Source of the DNA: Streptomyces fumigatiscleroticus
GTDB lineage: Bacteria; Actinomycetota; Actinomycetes; Streptomycetales; Streptomycetaceae
Reading direction: 5' to 3'
DNA length: 64,000 nt
Assembly: GCF_014647975.1 (NCBI RefSeq)
Contig: NZ_BMQF01000004.1
Location: 124,001-188,000 of the forward strand
In this document: positions 51,478 to 59,571 of the stretch, piece by piece
Layout: each line of letters opens with the position of its first letter
How positions within the stretch are numbered: position 1 is the first letter of the stretch
The notes under the pieces: model-generated
Told to the model about the DNA's origin: nothing
What the model saw: the letters and a program-made list of their open reading frames with translations, nothing else
Database searches by the model: none
Position numbers and translations under genes: made by a program

Positions 51478-53510
51478 GGTCGGGTCACCGCCTCGGTCCG
51501 GGCGGCCGTCCGCCGCGGGGGCGGGGCGGTGGTGTCGACGTATCCGCCGGGGAACTCCGGGTGCCGCGGGTAGGCGGGCAGGTTTCCACGGACCGGGAGG
51601 CCGACGGCCCGGCCGTCCAGTCGCAGGATCAGGCCGTCCCGGGTGAGTCGGGACAGGGCCGCGCTCACCTCCTCCGCGGGTACGTCCAGGCCGTGGTCCC
51701 GGGCGAGCACGTCCGGCAGCCGCTCGGGCCGGGGCGCCGTGTCACAGGCCAGCAGGACGGCGCGGGCCACTCCGGTCAGGCGCCGACGGACCTGGGTGGC
51801 GCACCGCCGGGTGTCGGTGACGTGCAGTGCGCCGTCGCGGTCGGTCATGGTGAGGACGGGGCGCGTGCCGCGGTGGAAGCGGTCGCGCCAGCCGTCCACG
51901 GCGGCCCGCACCGCCAGCACCCCGGGCCGTCGGGGACCGTCCCCGGCCCCGTCCAGTCCGCCGAGGCTCAGCGAGGGGTCGGAGAGGAAGAAGTAGGCGA
52001 GGTCGGCCAGTTCGGCGGGTGCCAGCGGATAGACGTAGCCCATGGCGGGGACGGGGCTGAGGAGGGTGCCCTGCCGCTGCGCCTGCTGGTAGTAGACGCT
52101 GTACCGGTCGTACCGCAGTCTGGTGGTGCCGCCGGGGGGCTCGAGGTGTTCCAGGTAGGGGATCCAGCGGGCCATCGTGGTGTAGTACTCGTCCTTCTCG
52201 CCGGGAAAACCCCACAGGATCGACCAGGACATCCGCACCCCGAACTCGCGCGCCCACTTGAGCAGTTGGAGGTTCTGCCAGCCCCGCACCCCCTTGTCCA
52301 TCAGGTGCAGCACCTCGGTGTGCAGGCTCTCGATGCCGGGCTGGATCCAGCGGACACCCGCGCGGGCCAGGGCGCGTACCTGGTCCCGGCTGAGGTTGGC
52401 CTTGACCTCGTAGAAGAGGGAGCGTCTGCGTCCGTCGGCGGCGAGCTCGGCGAGCAGCGTCGGGAAGTAGGACATGTCCATGATGTTGTCGACGCATTCG
52501 AAGTTCGACAGTGCGTGGCGTTCCTCTAGTTCGCGGAGTTCGGCCAGGACACGGCCGGGCGACTTGGCGTGGTAGGCCATGCTGCTGCCGTTCAGACCGC
52601 AGAAGGTGCACTGGTGCGTCGCGCCCCACCAGCAGCCCCGGGACGTCTCCACGGGCAGGCCGGGGGTGATGCGGTCCGCCAGCGTGGAGTCCGCCAGCCG
52701 GCTGAAGTAGTCCCTGTACACGGGGGTGGGCAGTGCGTCGAGGTCGCGGTGGACGGCGCGGGGCAGGGGCCGGCGGTCGGCCGCGGGCGTGGCCCGGTGG
52801 GCGGGTGCCCGGACGCCGCGCGGCAGCCGCTCCAGAGGCACGTCGGCTCCGTGCTCCAGCAGCAGCCGGCACAGGTCGGCGATCAGGCCGTCGGCTTCCC
52901 CGGAGACCACGTAGTCGACCCAGGGGAAGTTGCGGTGGGTGGCGCGCCCCATGTCCGTCTCGCAGTTGGCACCGCCCATCATGGTGACGACCCCGGGGTC
53001 GAGCTGCCGTATCCGCCGCAGCAGCGCCAGTGACGCCACGTGCTGTTCGAAGGTCGAGGTGCAGCCGATGATCCGGGCACCGGTCGCCAGCGCCCGCCGG
53101 GCCGTCCGGTCGATGAACCCCACCGTGTGCGCGCGCAGTTCACGCAGTGCCGCGACGACGACGTCGCCCTCCTGCCGGTGCGTCCCGTCGAAGCGTCCGA
53201 CCTTGCGCACGGCCTGGAGGTACTCCTCGTCGCGGGCGCGTGCGGCCGGGTCGGGGAAGGCCGCCTCGGCGAACGTCCATTCACCCATGAGCAGTTCGGC
53301 CGGTGCGCGGGACGAGCACAATTCGTAGAGGTGGACACCGACGCGTTCCGCGAAGTCGATATTGGCGTGCAGGGTGGTGACGGAGATGCCCTCGCGTTCC
53401 AGCACGGCCTGGAGCAGGCCGAGGCCCACGGACGGGCGGGGCAGGGCCGCATAGGGCATCGACACCAGGCAGACGTCGGGCCGGCCGGTTCGTGCGTACG
53501 CCGTGTTCAC
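51474..53510 (-). CDS. B12-binding radical SAM RiPP maturase (RiPP maturation radical SAM protein 1 type)
   Basis: A 678-aa protein. Residues 10-230 form a B12-binding-like domain (VCLVSMPYAALPRPSVGLGLLQAVL, ARIIGCTSTFEQHVASLALL, MMGGANCE). The radical SAM cluster motif is unusual: ETSRGCWWGATHQCTFCGLNG (first Cys about 291), spacing C-x7-C-x2-C. CWWGxxxxCxFCGLNG is the signature of the rSAM_ocin/maturation 1 family, which occurs with nitrile-hydratase-like leader peptides. The C-terminal 180 residues include a PqqD-like/winged segment (EEVSAALSRLTRDGLILRLDGRAVGLPV). It probably C-methylates or otherwise modifies the core. Overlaps the epimerase and acyltransferase-like genes by 4 bases each. 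Confidence 0.93.
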   Translation of the reverse strand: MNTAYARTGRPDVCLVSMPYAALPRPSVGLGLLQAVLEREGISVTTLHANIDFAERVGVHLYELCSSRAPAELLMGEWTFAEAAFPDPAARARDEEYLQAVRKVGRFDGTHRQEGDVVVAALRELRAHTVGFIDRTARRALATGARIIGCTSTFEQHVASLALLRRIRQLDPGVVTMMGGANCETDMGRATHRNFPWVDYVVSGEADGLIADLCRLLLEHGADVPLERLPRGVRAPAHRATPAADRRPLPRAVHRDLDALPTPVYRDYFSRLADSTLADRITPGLPVETSRGCWWGATHQCTFCGLNGSSMAYHAKSPGRVLAELRELEERHALSNFECVDNIMDMSYFPTLLAELAADGRRRSLFYEVKANLSRDQVRALARAGVRWIQPGIESLHTEVLHLMDKGVRGWQNLQLLKWAREFGVRMSWSILWGFPGEKDEYYTTMARWIPYLEHLEPPGGTTRLRYDRYSVYYQQAQRQGTLLSPVPAMGYVYPLAPAELADLAYFFLSDPSLSLGGLDGAGDGPRRPGVLAVRAAVDGWRDRFHRGTRPVLTMTDRDGALHVTDTRRCATQVRRRLTGVARAVLLACDTAPRPERLPDVLARDHGLDVPAEEVSAALSRLTRDGLILRLDGRAVGLPVRGNLPAYPRHPEFPGGYVDTTAPPPRRTAARTEAVTRP

Positions 53511-54985
53511 CGGGCGGCACCCTCGATCGTCACCGGTACGGCCCGGCTCGCGGGAGGCGGCTCCTCGTCCAGCAGCCCGCGGGTGAAGAGGCCGTCGAGC
53601 ATGGCCATGGTGGTCAGGAAGGGAACCCCGGTACGGGCCCGTGCCGCCGCGAAGTCCTCCGCGGTGTGGTCACCGCGGGTGAGCAGGTCGGCCACCGTCT
53701 CGGGGTCCGGCAGGTCGCCGATGCGGACCACCTGCTCCCGGGAGCGGGCCCGCAGGAACCCGTCCTCGACGGAGAGCGTCAGATCGCGCCGGGCCCGGAC
53801 GACGTCGGCGGCGCGCAGGGCGGAGCGCATATGGCGGCTGATCATCGTCTCGGTCAGCTCGCGCAGGTCGGCGGCGGTGTCGAAGGTGCCGCTGTCCAGG
53901 ACCCAGTAGCCCAGGGGCCAGTCGTCACTGGCGTTGCACGGGGTGATCAGCTGTACCGAGCGGTCGACCATGTTGAACAGGAACCCGGAGACACAGGCGA
54001 TGGTGGAGCTCAGGTCGTCGCTCGTCAGCTCCTCGGCCCGCTTCGCGGCGAACCTGCGTGCCCGGCCGGCGTTGGACTTGCGGCCGACCGCGGCCGCGCC
54101 CTTGTTCTGCGGTATGCACTCGACCCGGAGCATCTCCTCCGCGGTCAGTGCCTCGTGCAGGACGTCGAGCTGGCCCGTGGCGATGATGGAGAACCGGTCG
54201 ACCTCGGATCCCAGGGAACGGGTCAGCTCCAGCAGTCCGCGCGTCCGGTCGACGTCCTTGTGGGCCAGCGCGGTCGTGGTCTGCGGGCAGCGCCCGACCA
54301 CGTCGTGGAAGTCGCGCAGGAAGTCCTCGTAGTCGGGATTGTCCAGGGGATCGGTGGCCCAGTACAGGAAACCCTGGCGCAGGCACGGGCCCAGGAGCTC
54401 GTACATGGTGGTGAGCACCTGTCTGAAGAGGGCGGCGTGCTCCGCGGTGTGGGCCCAGGTGTGATCGAACCTCGGGGCGGCCACACCGCAGAACCAGCAG
54501 CCCACGGTGCAGCCCTTGGAGAGCTCGAACGCGGCGGGCGCGTGCACGATGGCCGTGGCGCGGGCCAGACCGAGTTCGCTGGTGCAGCGGTTCAGCTGCC
54601 GTCGGCGCCAGGCGGCCATCCGTGGATCGGCGGCCTCGCCCGCGGCCCTGACCCGCTCCCGGTGGCCGATCTTCTCCTGCATGAACGCCTGGTAGCGCAG
54701 CACCGACCGGGGCGGTCGCGCCCCGGCGGCCGGCCGCCGGTCCTCGGCGACGGAGTCCTCGCCGAGGAAGGGCAGGACCTGCTCGGCGGTCAGAGAGACA
54801 CCGAGCCCCGCGACGGCCGTGGCGGGGTCCTGGAAGAAGGCGCGCCGGAAGCCGGGGTCGACCATCCACCGTTCGAGGACGCGTTTGGTCTCGGCCACGT
54901 CACGCACGTGGTCCGGGGCCACGCGGGAGAGGTCGCCCAGCAGGGAGGGGAAGGAGGAGGGCATGGCGGTCGTCAGCTTTCTCAC
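53507..54985 (-). CDS. PoyD-like radical SAM peptide epimerase
   Basis: A 492-aa protein. The cluster motif is ELSKGCTVGCWFCGVAAP (C-x3-C-x2-C, first Cys about 158), which is the PoyD/OspD form. The N-terminal region (VLERWMVDPGFRRAFFQDPATAVAGLGVSLTAEQVLPFLG, residues 34-74) resembles the nitrile-hydratase-type leader itself, as expected for the family. Further conserved pieces are FLYWATDPLDNPDYEDFL and QLITPCNASDDWPLGYWVLDSG with a Cys (about 348) that could donate H. PoyD-type enzymes turn L- into D-residues along a RiPP core. Start GTG 54985 has a weak ribosome-binding site. It follows the precursor by 123 bases containing a hairpin. Confidence 0.93.
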   Translation of the reverse strand: MRKLTTAMPSSFPSLLGDLSRVAPDHVRDVAETKRVLERWMVDPGFRRAFFQDPATAVAGLGVSLTAEQVLPFLGEDSVAEDRRPAAGARPPRSVLRYQAFMQEKIGHRERVRAAGEAADPRMAAWRRRQLNRCTSELGLARATAIVHAPAAFELSKGCTVGCWFCGVAAPRFDHTWAHTAEHAALFRQVLTTMYELLGPCLRQGFLYWATDPLDNPDYEDFLRDFHDVVGRCPQTTTALAHKDVDRTRGLLELTRSLGSEVDRFSIIATGQLDVLHEALTAEEMLRVECIPQNKGAAAVGRKSNAGRARRFAAKRAEELTSDDLSSTIACVSGFLFNMVDRSVQLITPCNASDDWPLGYWVLDSGTFDTAADLRELTETMISRHMRSALRAADVVRARRDLTLSVEDGFLRARSREQVVRIGDLPDPETVADLLTRGDHTAEDFAAARARTGVPFLTTMAMLDGLFTRGLLDEEPPPASRAVPVTIEGAAR

Positions 54986-55039
54986 CTCGTTGCGCTCAGT
55001 GGATGCGAAGGGCTTCCCTCACCCGGGACGCCCGGTACC

Positions 55040-55074
55040 GGGGCCGGCCCACGGTGGCGGCGCGGACCGGCCCC
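55040..55074 (-). terminator. Hairpin between precursor and maturation genes
   Basis: GGGGCCGG (55040-55047) and CCGGCCCC (55067-55074) enclose 19 bases, 34 bases past the precursor stop. A partial terminator here would give much more precursor mRNA than enzyme mRNA, as in many RiPP operons. Confidence 0.5.
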
Positions 55075-55108
55075 TGCGCACGAATCGCGTGCTCGCCGCT
55101 GGTGACGG

Positions 55109-55606
55109 TCAGGTGAGCACGATGACGGCGACGGCCTCGGCGAGGATGTTCACCGAGCTGCCGACCGTCGCGGCCTCGATCGTGTAGACGTAGATGCCGT
55201 TGGTGGGGCTGGGCACGGAGCTGATGAGCTCGCTCTCCGTCATCCGCCCCACCTCCACGCCGTCCGGTACGACCGGGATGACCACGTACCGCGTGTCGGG
55301 TGTGTTCTGCACGACGCGCAGTTCGCACCCGTCGGGCACCGGCACGGAGGTGTGCAGATGGTCGGCGAGGTCGCCGGGCCCCGCGTCGTCGGGCAGGCAC
55401 ACGTACTTGGCTCTGTCGGTGTCCTCCAGTACCACCACGCGCGTCGTCTCGGGATACTCCAGCCCTTCGTCCGCCAGTACCGCCCGGGGGTCCGCGACGA
55501 AGGCGGCGCGGAAGGCGTCGTCGCGCCAGGCCCGGGCGACGACCATGGCCACCACGGCCTGTTCACGGTCTCCCCCGAGCGCCAGCTCAGGTTGCATCAC
55601 AGCCAT
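55109..55606 (-). CDS. RiPP precursor with nitrile-hydratase-type leader (proteusin-like)
   Basis: A 165-aa protein from ATG 55606, preceded by GAAGGAGACGG. Residues 17-75 are the NHLP leader: VVARAWRDDAFRAAFVADP, RAVLADEGLEYPET, VVVLEDTDRAKYVCLPD. A second, similar strand-turn-strand unit follows at 88-113 (VPDGCELRVVQNTPDTRYVV), then MTESELISSVPSPTNG. The presumed core is residues 137-165: GIYVYTIEAATVGSS and VNILAEAVAVIVLT, rich in Val, Ile, Ala, Thr and Ser, without Cys. Its beta-branched, low-charge composition is like polytheonamide- and OspA-type cores that become alternating D/L helices. It heads the maturation operon. Where the leader is cut is not clear; no GG site is present. Confidence 0.9.
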   Translation of the reverse strand: MAVMQPELALGGDREQAVVAMVVARAWRDDAFRAAFVADPRAVLADEGLEYPETTRVVVLEDTDRAKYVCLPDDAGPGDLADHLHTSVPVPDGCELRVVQNTPDTRYVVIPVVPDGVEVGRMTESELISSVPSPTNGIYVYTIEAATVGSSVNILAEAVAVIVLT

Positions 55607-56169
55607 TTACCGTCTCCTTCGGTTTCGTCTCCGCGGGACGAAGGAGAATTCCGCCGATGGTGCGAGTAATGCGGGAAAGACGGAATTGACTTCGACGTCT
55701 CGCGCGATTCCCAGTAAGTGCGGGCAGATACGCGGGGTGCAGCCCCGTCACAGCGCACGGACAATGGTCCGGATGGGTTCGGCATGCACCACCGGTGGAA
55801 CGGTGAACGACTCCAACACGGCCCGACGAAGTTCGTCAAGGCACATGACAGAACAGCGAGTTGAGCGGCGGCCGTCCAAGCGGTCCGGGCCGGCGCGGCA
55901 GGGAGCGCCTGTTCACGACCCGTGCGTCCGGCCCGGCGGGAGCGGAACCCGGCGCCGCGGCGGCCTCCGCCAAAAGTCAATGGTGGGTCAAATTACTGGC
56001 GGTCGACGTGCCTGATGACCGGCGAGTTTTACGGCCCTTTGACGGAACGATCGCTTCCCGGAGCGTCGCGGGAAGCAAACAGCCGGTGTTAGCTTTGCGA
56101 AGCCTGCCCGCCCGGTCCGTCGCTCTGCCGAGGGGCCGTCGTCGCGTCACTCTTTCACGGAAGGCGGAT
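55607..56169. other. Divergent control region of the RiPP cluster
   Basis: About 563 bases between the precursor and the exporter ATPase. No convincing gene is present in either strand, although frames stay open. It must contain both promoters. AT-richer patches lie at 55610-55710 and 55980-56100. The second has TTGACG at 56039-56044 followed by the palindrome at 56053-56076. No regulator gene is found in the cluster. Confidence 0.6.
56053..56076. promoter_or_regulatory. Inverted repeat upstream of the RiPP exporter genes
   Basis: GCTTCCCG (56053-56060), eight bases, CGGGAAGC (56069-56076). It lies just after a TTGACG hexamer and 94 bases before the ATPase start, where it could be an operator. 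A leader hairpin is the other reading. Confidence 0.45.
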
Positions 56170-57096
56170 ATGCCCGTCCTCACCGCAGCCGGTCTGCGTG
56201 CCGGTTACCGCGGCCGTACCGTCCTGGAGGACGTCGACCTGGCGTACGACCCCGGGGTGCACGTGCTGCTCGGCCCCAACGGCGCCGGCAAGACGACGTT
56301 GTTCCGGGTGCTCGCGGCGGTGCTCAGGCCGACCGCCGGCACGGTACGGGTGGCCGGACGCGATCCGCACGCCGACCGGGCGGCCAAGTCCCTGCTGGGC
56401 GTGTGCGCCCACCGGGCCGCCCTGGCACCGCGGCTCAGCGTGGCCGACAACCTGCGCTTCTGGGCACGGGTGCTGCGACTGTCGCCGGACGACCGCGAGG
56501 GCCGGGTCGCGGAGGTGATGGCGGCCATGGATCTCACGGACATCCGCGACCAGCGAGCCGGCACGCTCAGCCGTGGACAGGCCCAACGGGTGGGTATCGC
56601 CAAGGCGTTGCTGGGACGGCCGCGCGTGCTGCTGCTGGACGAACCCACCTCCGGAGTCGATCCCCGGGGCCGCGCCCGCCTGCGCACCCGGCTGCGCGCC
56701 CTCGCAGCCGACGGCCACACCATCCTGACGTCGACGCACGACCTGGGCGAGGCCGGCGAACTGGCCGACGACGTCACCGTCCTGTACCAGGGCCGGGTGG
56801 TCGGCCGGGGCACGCCGTCCCAGCTGCGGCAGGGACTGGTGGCGGGCGGACGCCTGCGGGTGCGACTGCGCGGGAGGCAGGACCTGTGTGCCGCCCTGAC
56901 CGGGCTGGGCTACGCCGCCCGGCCCCACCCGCAGGGCGGGGCGGTGGTGGAGGTGCGCGACGAGACGGAGACCGAGGACCTCGTCGCCCGGCTGGTCCGC
57001 GCCGGGATACCACTGCGGGAGGTCTCTCCCGCCACCAACCTCCTGGAGGACGTCCTGCTCCATCTGGACGACGGAACGGGGAACGCCGGTGCCTGA
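56170..57096 (+). CDS. ABC transporter ATP-binding subunit (RiPP exporter)
   Basis: About 308 aa from ATG 56170. Walker A GPNGAGKTT, Q-loop region GVCAHRAAL, signature LSRGQAQRVGIAKALLG, Walker B VLLLDEPTSGVD, and switch His in TSTHDL. The C-terminal 80 residues (LRVRLRGRQDLCAALTGLGY) are the regulatory tail of ABC-2-type drug/peptide exporters such as BcrA or DrrA. It overlaps the permease gene by 8 bases. It is divergent from the precursor operon and so is the likely export/immunity pump. Confidence 0.92.
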   Translation: MPVLTAAGLRAGYRGRTVLEDVDLAYDPGVHVLLGPNGAGKTTLFRVLAAVLRPTAGTVRVAGRDPHADRAAKSLLGVCAHRAALAPRLSVADNLRFWARVLRLSPDDREGRVAEVMAAMDLTDIRDQRAGTLSRGQAQRVGIAKALLGRPRVLLLDEPTSGVDPRGRARLRTRLRALAADGHTILTSTHDLGEAGELADDVTVLYQGRVVGRGTPSQLRQGLVAGGRLRVRLRGRQDLCAALTGLGYAARPHPQGGAVVEVRDETETEDLVARLVRAGIPLREVSPATNLLEDVLLHLDDGTGNAGA

Positions 57097-57952
57097 CCCC
57101 TTGAAGGACACCGCGGCCACGGCCGGCGCCGTCGTGGAACCGGTGGCCGCGCGTACCGGATCGGCCGCCGCCCTGTGCGGCGCGCTGCTGTGGCGTCTGG
57201 CCCGGGAGGGCACCCGCTACCTGCTCTCCGCACTGCTGCCCTACGTCGTCGTCCTGGCCCTCACCGTCACCCTGCCGTCCCTGCTCGGCGGGCACATCAA
57301 CGGGGCGGACCGCAGTACGAGGTTCGCCGTCGCCCTCGGAGCCCGCGGCCATCAGGTCGTCATGGGCGAGATGCTGCTCCTCGCCCCGGCGCTGACGGCA
57401 CTGTTCGGCTCGATCGCCGCGACCCGGATGGTGCAGGGCCTGGTCGGTGCGGAGGTCAACCGGGGCGGCTTCGAGGAACTGCTGAGCACTCCGTATCCTC
57501 CCGGCCGGATCGCGGCCGCGCTTCTCGGCTGCACACTTGTGGTGGGCACCGGATTCTGGGCCGCGATGTCGGCACTCGGCGCGCTCGGCGTCTGGATCAC
57601 GGACATGGTGACGGACAGCGGCGTCCACCCGAGCGGGGCCTACTACGCACTCGCGCTGGTCCTGCCCCTGCTGACCACATGGGCCGGCGGTGTGCTGGCC
57701 CTGGCGGTCAGCCTGTTCTTCCCCCAGCTGACCCAGTTGGGCGGGGGCGTCAACCTGGCCGGCGGCAGCCTGGGCAACGGGGTGGCGGTGCTGCCCGGGC
57801 TGGGCGCCCTGCTGGCCCTGGTGCTGGGCGCCGACAGCCTCGGTCCCCTGCGCCTCCTGCTGATCGCGGGCGGTGCCGTGGCCGTGATCACCGCGGGTGC
57901 CCTGACCGCGGTCGCGGCGGGGTTCCGCCCGGAGACGGTGCTCCACTCCTGA
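57089..57952 (+). CDS. ABC-2-type transporter permease
   Basis: A 287-aa protein from GTG 57089, translationally coupled to the ATPase. About six hydrophobic segments are visible (LLPYVVVLALTVTLPSLL; LLLAPALTALFGSIA; IAAALLGCTLVVGTGFWA; YALALVLPLLTTWAGGVLAL; GVAVLPGLGALLALVLGA; LLLIAGGAVAVITAGALTAVAAG). The LLSTPYPPGRIAAA segment is the conserved cytoplasmic coupling loop of ABC-2 permeases. Together with the ATPase it forms the pump. Confidence 0.9.
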   Translation: MPDPLKDTAATAGAVVEPVAARTGSAAALCGALLWRLAREGTRYLLSALLPYVVVLALTVTLPSLLGGHINGADRSTRFAVALGARGHQVVMGEMLLLAPALTALFGSIAATRMVQGLVGAEVNRGGFEELLSTPYPPGRIAAALLGCTLVVGTGFWAAMSALGALGVWITDMVTDSGVHPSGAYYALALVLPLLTTWAGGVLALAVSLFFPQLTQLGGGVNLAGGSLGNGVAVLPGLGALLALVLGADSLGPLRLLLIAGGAVAVITAGALTAVAAGFRPETVLHS

Positions 57953-58048
57953 TCCGTCCCCGGCTCCCGTCCCGAGCACGGTCCCGGCGCAACCGGCACA
58001 CCCAGAGAAGAAAGAGCCGAACAGAACCGAGCGGAAAGGACACGCTCC

Positions 58049-58240
58049 ATGTACATGAGGTGTTCCAAGGGCCATGTCTTCCCCAGCAATGTGGGCAAGA
58101 ACCTGTTTGCCCTGCATCTGGGGCCGCGGAAGTACCAGATGTGCCCGGTCTGCCACTCCTTCCGCATCACCGCCCGGGTCAGGCCGCAGGATCTCACCGA
58201 CGAGCAGGTGCGGCGCCTGGAAGGAGGCGGCACCGCATGA
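58049..58240 (+). CDS. 63-aa zinc-ribbon-like miniprotein
   Basis: ATG 58049 with GGAAAGGA before it. MYMRCSKGHVFPSN and MCPVCHSFRI give Cys5, His8, Cys32 and Cys35/His36, a possible one-zinc ribbon. The C-terminus (PQDLTDEQVRRLEGGG) is a short charged helix. It lies between the permease and the sulfotransferase on the same strand. No family recognised; it might be a small adaptor or a metal-dependent regulator of the cluster. Confidence 0.7.
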   Translation: MYMRCSKGHVFPSNVGKNLFALHLGPRKYQMCPVCHSFRITARVRPQDLTDEQVRRLEGGGTA

Positions 58241-58298
58241 GAGCGCGAGCCGCCCTGACCCCGCCACGGTCCGGCGGCGGCGCTGAGCGGAGCGGCGT

Positions 58299-59396
58299 AT
58301 GAACCCGGTCTTCGTCGTGGGCACGGGCCGGTGCGGGTCGACGCTCCTGTCGCAGTTGCTCCACCTCCATCCCGAGGTGCTCAGCGCCAGCGAGTTCCTG
58401 GCCGTGCTGAAGGCCGCCGTCCGCAGCCCCACCCTGCCCGCGGCGCCCCTGGACGGAGCGGAGCTGTGGGCTCTGCTGACCGGCACCGTTCCCGAACTGG
58501 ACGCGCTGATCGCCGCGGGGCTCACACCGCCGGAGATGACGTATCCGTACGGCACCGGCCGCTTCACGACCGAGCACGGCATCCCGCTGATCTGCCACGA
58601 CCTGCTCCCCACCCTCACCGACGAACCGGACGCGCTCTTCGACCGGCTCGCCGACGAGGTACCCCGCTGGCCCCGGCGTCCCGCGGCGGCCCAGTACCGT
58701 GCCTTCCTCGGCCTGCTGGCACGGCTCTTCGGCCGTCGCCTGGTCGTCGAACGCTCGGCCGCCTCCCTGCTGTTGGTCGACGACATCGACCGCCTCTTCC
58801 CGGGCAGCCGGATCGCCCACATCCACCGCGACGGGCCGGACTGCGCCCTGTCGATGAGCCGCCACCCGGCCTACCGGCGGGAGCTGATCAGCGCGCTGGC
58901 CGTGCGGGACGCCCGCAGGGCGGGGCTCGGGGACCTGTCACCGGCCGCCCTCGAAGCAGCCCTTCCCCGCTACCGCGGCCTGCTCGGTCCCCCGTACGAC
59001 GCCGAACGCTTCCGGCGCTGCCCGCTGCCGGTGGAGTCCTTCGCCCGCGGGTACTGGTCGGGCATGATCCGGGCCGGCACCGCGATGCTGGCCCGGCTGC
59101 CCGCCGACCGGCGCACCCAGCTCTCCTACGAGGACCTGCTGGCCGACCCCGCGGGCTCGCTGACGGACTTCGCGCGCTTCCTGGGTGTGGACGCCCCCGC
59201 GTCCTGGCTGGCCACGGCCGCCCGGACGGTGGACGGCACACGGGCGGGAAGAGCCGCGGCCGAGCTGCCTCCGCGACGGTACGCGGCGCTGGTCGAACTG
59301 TGCGCGCCGGCCACCCGCGCCCTGGCCGCACTGGACGCCGCCCGACAGCCGGACCGATCCCGGCCCGGGCGGCCCGCACGGACTCCCGTCCGCTGA
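58299..59396 (+). CDS. Sulfotransferase family protein
   Basis: A 365-aa protein with the 5'-phosphosulfate-binding loop at the N-terminus (VFVVGTGRCGSTLLSQLL) and the 3'-phosphate site around SRIAHIHRDGPDCALSMSRHP; YEDLLADPAGSLTDFARFLGV is the closing conserved block. PAPS-dependent transfer of sulfate to a hydroxyl is the family reaction. Two Tyr in the RiPP core and several Ser/Thr are possible acceptors, but lipid or sugar targets are equally open. It is the fourth gene of the divergent export operon. Confidence 0.87.
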   Translation: MNPVFVVGTGRCGSTLLSQLLHLHPEVLSASEFLAVLKAAVRSPTLPAAPLDGAELWALLTGTVPELDALIAAGLTPPEMTYPYGTGRFTTEHGIPLICHDLLPTLTDEPDALFDRLADEVPRWPRRPAAAQYRAFLGLLARLFGRRLVVERSAASLLLVDDIDRLFPGSRIAHIHRDGPDCALSMSRHPAYRRELISALAVRDARRAGLGDLSPAALEAALPRYRGLLGPPYDAERFRRCPLPVESFARGYWSGMIRAGTAMLARLPADRRTQLSYEDLLADPAGSLTDFARFLGVDAPASWLATAARTVDGTRAGRAAAELPPRRYAALVELCAPATRALAALDAARQPDRSRPGRPARTPVR

Positions 59397-59571
59397 CGCA
59401 CCGCACCGCCCACGGGGGACGGTACACACGAACCGCAGCACGCACGCGCCCGCGGGCAGCGGGCCGCCGGGCACCTGCGCCCACCCCCGGGTGAGCCACG
59501 GCGGGTCCGTGGACCCCGGACCGTGCCGCGCCCTGTTCCGGTACGACGTCGACCGCAGAAAGGCGTCCACG

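Noticed and set aside
55597..55980. A 127-codon minus-strand ORF upstream of the precursor as a second precursor
   Set aside because: It lacks a leader pattern, overlaps the precursor ribosome-binding region and its residues look random.
55861..56169. N-terminal extension of the exporter ATPase to 55861
   Set aside because: The ABC domain begins at ATG 56170 with a ribosome-binding site; the extension is unconserved and covers the promoter region.
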